In this document: one piece after another, positions 22,253-22,820 of the stretch
How the letters are laid out: each line of letters starts with the position of its first letter
Numbering within the stretch: position 1 is the stretch's first letter
Assembly: GCA_036351435.1 (NCBI GenBank)
Contig: JAZBPA010000193.1
Location: forward strand, 1-22,820
Source: JAAUQA01 sp036351435
GTDB lineage: Bacteria > Pseudomonadota > Gammaproteobacteria > Competibacterales > Competibacteraceae
Length of the DNA stretch: 22,820 nt
Direction of reading: 5' to 3'
Notes under the pieces: generated by a model
What the model was told of the DNA's origin: nothing
What the model saw: the letters and a program-made list of their open reading frames with translations, nothing else
Database searches by the model: none
Position numbers and translations under genes: made by a program

Positions 22253-22474
22253 TCACACATGCCGTGCGTGATGATGCGGGATCTCTGTGGCGGTTGTCCG
22301 CTGCTCGGGAGCGGCAAAAACGCCGTCGTAATTGTCGCCCAGTTCGGCGCGCCAGGGGCGCCACCGCTCCAAAAGCGCCATGATGCCTATCAGCACGGCG
22401 GCAAAACCTAGTGCCAATGCCCAAAAAGGAATACCGGTGATTTCTGACCACGGTAATCTTGCCGTAATCGCCAA
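22253..22474 (-). CDS. Short membrane-protein fragment following an in-frame stop
   Basis: The reading frame continues directly from the truncated YeeE/YedE-type gene after its TAG (22478-22480). It could start at TTG 22474 and gives 73 residues: one hydrophobic helix (IPFWALALGFAAVLIGIMALL), then ERWRPWRAELGDNYDGVF and a His-rich end (HHHARHV). No separate ribosome-binding site is visible. It may be the remaining part of a once longer protein interrupted by the stop, or simply non-coding sequence. I do not recognise it with confidence. Confidence 0.35.
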   Translation of the reverse strand: MAITARLPWSEITGIPFWALALGFAAVLIGIMALLERWRPWRAELGDNYDGVFAAPEQRTTATEIPHHHARHV

Positions 22475-22477
22475 AAC

Positions 22478-22660
22478 CTAGAACCTGGTCGATACCAGGC
22501 CGGTGGCGGCCGCCGAGAGAAACACTTTCAACATGATGAAATTGCGCAGTTGAAATTGGCCGATCATCATGCCGGGTTCAAATACCCGGGTTTTCTCCAG
22601 GGCAAGGCCGAATACCAGGCCCATCGCCAAACCCAATACGATTAAACCGAATACAGTCAT
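22478..22660 (-). CDS. Truncated YeeE/YedE-family (second-subunit type) membrane protein
   Basis: A 60-residue protein: MTVFGLIVLGLAMGLVFGLALEK (helix 1), then TRVFEPGMMIGQFQLRNFIMLKVF (the conserved Q-F-x-L-R-x-F segment) and the beginning of helix 2 (LSAAATGLV), ending in STRF and TAG. Relatives paired with YeeE/YedE proteins are about 130-140 residues long, so more than half is missing. The start ATG 22660 lies 11 bases after the stop of the YeeE/YedE gene, with GAGGG overlapping that stop, so the two were a coupled pair for uptake of sulphur compounds. The premature stop suggests decay or a sequence error. Confidence 0.55.
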   Translation of the reverse strand: MTVFGLIVLGLAMGLVFGLALEKTRVFEPGMMIGQFQLRNFIMLKVFLSAAATGLVSTRF

Positions 22661-22671
22661 CTGCTTAGCCC

Positions 22672-22820
22672 TCAAACGCGCTTGAATAACATCGCCACCA
22701 AAATGCCGCCGGCAAACATCGCCGCTACCGCCAGCATCGAACCAACCGCCAATTGCGCTATTCCGGAAATGCCGTGGCCACTGGTACAACCGCCGGCAAT
22801 GCGGGCACCTAAGAGCAGGA
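22672..22820 (-). CDS. YeeE/YedE-family transporter, C-terminal part (partial)
   Basis: The gene runs off the right end of the window. The visible 48 residues start LLLGARIAGGCTSGHGISG, the diagnostic GxRIAGGCTSGHGISG motif of YeeE/YedE (thiosulfate/sulphur-compound) transporters with its functional Cys. A membrane helix (AVGSMLAVAAMFAGGILVAM) follows and the end is LFKRV. The stop is at 22672-22674. It is followed after 11 bases by the truncated partner gene. The motif is strong, so the family call is reliable; the transported substrate is not shown by the sequence. Confidence 0.85.
   Translation of the reverse strand, partial: LLLGARIAGGCTSGHGISGIAQLAVGSMLAVAAMFAGGILVAMLFKRV

Noticed and set aside
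22194..22451. Minus-strand frame reading MVRNHRYSFLG, Arg/Ala-rich
   Set aside because: It is out of frame with the hydrophobic segment that looks like real protein and overlaps the region holding the kinase-like gene's ribosome-binding site.

Overview
The window looks like a chromosomal, partly accessory region of a gammaproteobacterium. The evidence is the curli export genes (csgF, csgG), the Lon-like protease of the LonB/AAA_32 type, the codon usage and the moderately high GC content. A Competibacteraceae-like lineage would fit, but the sequence alone cannot settle that. No rRNA, tRNA or CRISPR array was seen.

Left end (1-3422): a two-gene anti-phage module of the Septu type, with PtuA (SMC/ABC-like ATPase) and PtuB (HNH nuclease) overlapping by 4 bp. 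A Phd/YefM-VapC toxin-antitoxin pair sits directly in front of ptuA. In front of that pair lies a decayed second copy of the first ~90 bp of ptuA, joined to the tail of an unidentified upstream gene. The toxin-antitoxin pair therefore appears to have been placed inside a formerly contiguous operon.

3565-6141: two stress-type genes, a stand-alone AIM24/TIGR00266 protein and a TerD-AIM24 fusion, followed by an opposing DUF4149 membrane protein.

6142-10455: the most interesting part, a non-canonical curli locus. The order is a Sec-exported protein with RTX-like Gly/Asp calcium-binding repeats, csgF, csgG, a very regular acidic curlin (15 consecutive 11-residue units), a strong intrinsic terminator, and a second, more degenerate curlin (CsgB-like). 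csgE, csgC and csgD are not visible. A leader of about 450 bp carries four TTACC boxes spaced exactly 11 bp apart. Downstream are a MarR regulator with a triple 13-bp operator-like repeat, and a divergent OmpR/PhoB-type winged-helix/AAA regulator, the kind of protein that could bind helically phased direct repeats.

12776-14890: transposase debris, a GNAT acetyltransferase and a gene-poor stretch. 14891-16113: a small membrane protein followed by an HDAC11-like deacetylase-family enzyme. 16150-20404: a Na/Pi cotransporter-family protein (minus) and, divergently, a Lon-like protease gene split by a one-base frameshift. 20438-22820 (all minus): a likely operon of a YeeE/YedE transporter (partial), a truncated partner, a cytidylate-kinase-like protein, a DUF211 protein and a VIT1/CCC1-like (TIGR00267) membrane protein.
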